Source: Candidatus Thorarchaeota archaeon (lineage in GTDB: Archaea; Asgardarchaeota; Thorarchaeia; Thorarchaeales; Thorarchaeaceae). Taken from it: 7,896 nucleotides of DNA. The position numbers and the translations under genes were made by a program. Below the pieces are notes generated by a model, which saw only the letters and a program-made list of their open reading frames with translations, was not told the origin of the DNA and did no database searches. Location: contig JAEORG010000239.1 in the NCBI GenBank assembly GCA_016841005.1, forward strand, positions 1 through 7,896. The letters run 5' to 3'. This document shows, piece after piece, positions 6,084 through 7,896 of the stretch; within the stretch, counting starts at the first letter, position 1, and every line of letters starts with the position of its first letter.

Positions 6084-6091
6084 TTTTTTAT
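6084..6091 (+). promoter_or_regulatory. TATA-like box for the 484-residue membrane protein
   Basis: TTTTTTAT is centred about 40 bases before ATG 6128. Standard spacing puts the transcription start near 6114, leaving a leader of about 14 bases that carries the AGGGAG ribosome-site element. The 209-base region 5919-6127 also holds the divergent promoter of the small beta-rich gene and otherwise shows nothing recognisable. Confidence 0.35.
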
Positions 6092-6116
6092 CATGGAACA
6101 GCCTGATTCTTCGTTT

Positions 6117-6122
6117 AGGGAG
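6117..6122 (+). promoter_or_regulatory. Shine-Dalgarno element AGGGAG
   Basis: AGGGAG sits 5 bases before ATG 6128 and fixes that codon as the start of the multi-span membrane protein. Confidence 0.45.
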
Positions 6123-6127
6123 TATAA

Positions 6128-7582
6128 ATGTCGTTAAGTGAGAATGGTCCTGCTCAACGTTCCCAATTTAATACCAGGGATCTAATGCGATTTCTACCAG
6201 TTGTTATCATCGTTGGTTTATGGTGTGCTTTTGAGCTTAATCTATTCATAGAAATTCATGACTACATATTGATGAGAATCACATTTTCCGCTCTAGTAAT
6301 CGTGCTATCATCCATGGTATTAGGAAGCGGGGATGAGAATCTGGGTCTCTATAGTCTGACAATTGGTGTCTGTCTTTATTTTGGTTCATTAATTGCTTCT
6401 TACGGTCTTCCACTTGGGCTCCTGCTTGAGTTTGAAATTCGAGCTCTCCTAGCTCTCTTGAATGCAATTGGTGCATCGATTAGCTTGTTCGGTGCAGTAT
6501 CTCTTAGTCTTTGGCTATCAAACACTCGTCTTAACTATGAGCAAAAAGAAGTGAAATATGGTGCTCCAATTCTATCTGCAATCGTTGTGTTAGTCTGGAT
6601 TGGTATTGATACCGCATTGATTCTCCCTGGTGTAATTTTGGTCACACTTCCGGGGGTTGAGATTCTTTTCTATATCGGCTTAATAATGACTACAAGCATT
6701 TTCATTCCAAGAAGACAAATCATGTCGATTTTCTTCTTCACCGTTGGCCTCGGCATAACAATGGGAGGTTTGCTGATACTCACCCGTGCAAGTAGTCTCG
6801 ATGCCTTCCTTTTGGGCTTTTATCTGCGTATCTTCGGGACCATACTCCTGATCCTTTTCGCGCTCCCACTAAGTGCAAGTTCTACCTCATATAGAGCAAT
6901 TCCAGAGAGTGGGCTATATATCACTGCTGCAACATGGTTCTTTCTTGAGATACTTTTTGGTGGAAATTCGTTTCCGTTCACTGTCTTTCGAGTATTCGTT
7001 ATTATCGTAATCATCATACTTGCATTGAAAACACTGAGAATCAATAGCCCGACTAACATGATGGTTGGAATGATTGTTGGCGCCGAACTAGCTGTTATCG
7101 GTTTCTACATATTCACAATGGCATACTTACTACCGATGAAAACGGCTGCTGAATATGCTGGACTTGCACTCACGATAACAAGCCTAACTCTATGTCTGTT
7201 CTGTACGCTTTCTTTTGGTGAATCGTTAAGACGAAAATTCAAGGATAGTAGAAATATGACTCTTGTACTAGGACTAGCCCTTATTCTGTCTGGTCTTGCG
7301 TTCGGGATATCTGCACTATTCTTGCCTTTATTCTACTTCTCCTTGGATGTTCTATTTCTTGTATTGACTGGGCTCGGCTCTATGCTAATTGTCATCAAGC
7401 CAAGTAAAGTTCTCAACTACATATTCATCATTGCAACTCTGTTGACTGGCGCAATAGTGCTTACTGAATTCTTGATATCATTGCAATTCCTGTACTACTC
7501 TGGTTTGACTATCATGATTTTCTCTTCTATCCAGCAATACCGCTTGGAGTCCACGAAAGAGAGTAACTTATTCACATCTTGA
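6128..7582 (+). CDS. Polytopic membrane protein with about 15 spans, function unknown
   Basis: This 484-residue protein is almost entirely membrane-embedded: a polar N-terminus of about 20 residues, then roughly 14-16 hydrophobic segments (approximately 22-42, 47-66, 72-92, 105-131, 146-167, 170-193, 198-219, 227-249, 262-279, 283-303, 311-336, 344-363, 377-404, 406-424, 428-452, 454-469) and a short polar C-terminus. Loops are very short; the longest are about residues 131-146, 304-310 and 364-377 (with ESLRRKFKDSR). I see no transporter signature, catalytic residues or buried charge pattern that would identify a family. A transporter, lipid-modifying or purely structural role are all open. 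ATG 6128 with AGGGAG five bases upstream is the clear start. It is probably a single-gene unit, since the next gene has its own ribosome site after 80 bases. Confidence 0.8.
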   Translation: MSLSENGPAQRSQFNTRDLMRFLPVVIIVGLWCAFELNLFIEIHDYILMRITFSALVIVLSSMVLGSGDENLGLYSLTIGVCLYFGSLIASYGLPLGLLLEFEIRALLALLNAIGASISLFGAVSLSLWLSNTRLNYEQKEVKYGAPILSAIVVLVWIGIDTALILPGVILVTLPGVEILFYIGLIMTTSIFIPRRQIMSIFFFTVGLGITMGGLLILTRASSLDAFLLGFYLRIFGTILLILFALPLSASSTSYRAIPESGLYITAATWFFLEILFGGNSFPFTVFRVFVIIVIIILALKTLRINSPTNMMVGMIVGAELAVIGFYIFTMAYLLPMKTAAEYAGLALTITSLTLCLFCTLSFGESLRRKFKDSRNMTLVLGLALILSGLAFGISALFLPLFYFSLDVLFLVLTGLGSMLIVIKPSKVLNYIFIIATLLTGAIVLTEFLISLQFLYYSGLTIMIFSSIQQYRLESTKESNLFTS

Positions 7583-7602
7583 ATTTGCATAGAATTGTTC
7601 CA

Positions 7603-7612
7603 TTTCATAAAT
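7603..7612 (+). promoter_or_regulatory. Possible TATA-like box for the DUF3303-type gene
   Basis: TTTCATAAAT lies 50-60 bases before ATG 7663, which would put transcription near 7634 and give a leader of about 28 bases containing the AAAAGGAGA site. Other AT-rich stretches nearby make this a weak choice. Confidence 0.25.
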
Positions 7613-7646
7613 CTCTTAACTTATCGGAGGTTCACTTTTGCGTGTT

Positions 7647-7655
7647 AAAAGGAGA
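7647..7655 (+). promoter_or_regulatory. Strong Shine-Dalgarno site AAAAGGAGA
   Basis: It ends 7 bases before ATG 7663 and supports that codon as the start. A second SD-like GGAGGT lies at 7626-7631, 10 bases before an in-frame GTG at 7642 that would add seven residues. Confidence 0.55.
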
Positions 7656-7662
7656 TTATCCG

Positions 7663-7896
7663 ATGAAGTATATCATGTTCTGGGAATACGACCCTGGTGA
7701 TCACAATGTGGTCATTGAAAAACTGAAAGAGTTTCGAACTATAGTAAAGAAGAATCCTGACCAACACGCAAAGTTCATCTCAAAGAATTTTACAATGGTC
7801 GATGGAACTGAAGGCTTTCAGCTTGTGGAAACTGATAATGCAGAGCACCTCGTCAAAATTACCCGTCATTATCTTCCAGAAGTCAGTTTTAGAATC
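7663..7896 (+). CDS. DUF3303-type small protein (partial, cut by window end)
   Basis: The first 78 codons are open to the right edge. The N-terminus MKYIMFWEYDPGD, the KNPD element near residue 30 and the later HYLPEVSFRI match my recollection of DUF3303 proteins: small (about 95-100 residue) cytosolic alpha/beta ferredoxin-like proteins, common in archaea and of unknown function. About 15-25 residues are probably missing. The start at ATG 7663 matches the family's usual MKY beginning and has a strong Shine-Dalgarno site; an in-frame GTG at 7642 is a less likely extension. The family name is from memory and was not searched. Confidence 0.75.
   Translation, partial: MKYIMFWEYDPGDHNVVIEKLKEFRTIVKKNPDQHAKFISKNFTMVDGTEGFQLVETDNAEHLVKITRHYLPEVSFRI

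Noticed and set aside
6093..6137. 14-codon ORF (MEQPDSSFREYKCR) overlapping the start of the 484-residue membrane protein
   Set aside because: The likely transcription start near 6114 falls inside it, and it has no ribosome site, so translation is unlikely.
1..7896. Search by eye for CRISPR repeats, tRNA or rRNA genes, transposases and integrase sites
   Set aside because: No regularly spaced repeats, cloverleaf-like sequence, transposase motifs or flanking direct repeats were seen.

Overview
The window looks like a chromosomal segment from an archaeon of moderate-to-low GC (about 40% by eye). The evidence is indirect: TATA-like boxes about 25 bases before starts with little or no leader, TTG and GTG starts, a T-tract terminator without an obvious hairpin, N-X-S/T sequons packed into a predicted extracytoplasmic domain, and an archaeal-type family I inorganic pyrophosphatase. 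An Asgard lineage, Thorarchaeia-like, would fit the gene style, but nothing here proves it. I see no rRNA, tRNA, CRISPR array, insertion sequence or phage gene.

Layout: (1) bases 1-95, the C-terminal tail of an unidentified protein, followed by a T-tract. (2) 187-2433 (+), a large membrane-anchored protein with a sequon-rich extracytoplasmic domain and a multi-span C-terminal half. (3) 3701-2439 (-), a probable two-gene unit: family I inorganic pyrophosphatase, then a HAD-superfamily phosphatase. It converges on gene 2 with only 5 bases between the stop codons. (4) 3832-4407 (+), a four-span membrane protein divergent from the pyrophosphatase. (5) 4474-5649 (+), a divergent CaCA-type cation exchanger whose promoter/leader holds two abutting perfect inverted repeats. 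(6) 5918-5676 (-), a small beta-rich protein, possibly Sm-like or SH3-like. (7) 6128-7582 (+), an orphan membrane protein with about 15 spans. (8) 7663-7896 (+), the start of a DUF3303-type small protein, cut by the window end.

Four of the eight genes encode multi-span membrane proteins, and only the exchanger among them can be assigned a role. The pyrophosphatase and HAD phosphatase plausibly share a transcript and both act on phosphate compounds, but a common pathway cannot be shown. I see no convincing multi-gene novel system. The best leads are the double palindrome before the exchanger, the glycoprotein-like gene with a possible internally duplicated membrane unit, the small beta-barrel candidate, and an altered active-site loop in the pyrophosphatase. 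All intergenic gaps are shorter than 300 bases; the longest, 5919-6127, holds two divergent promoters and no gene that I can support.
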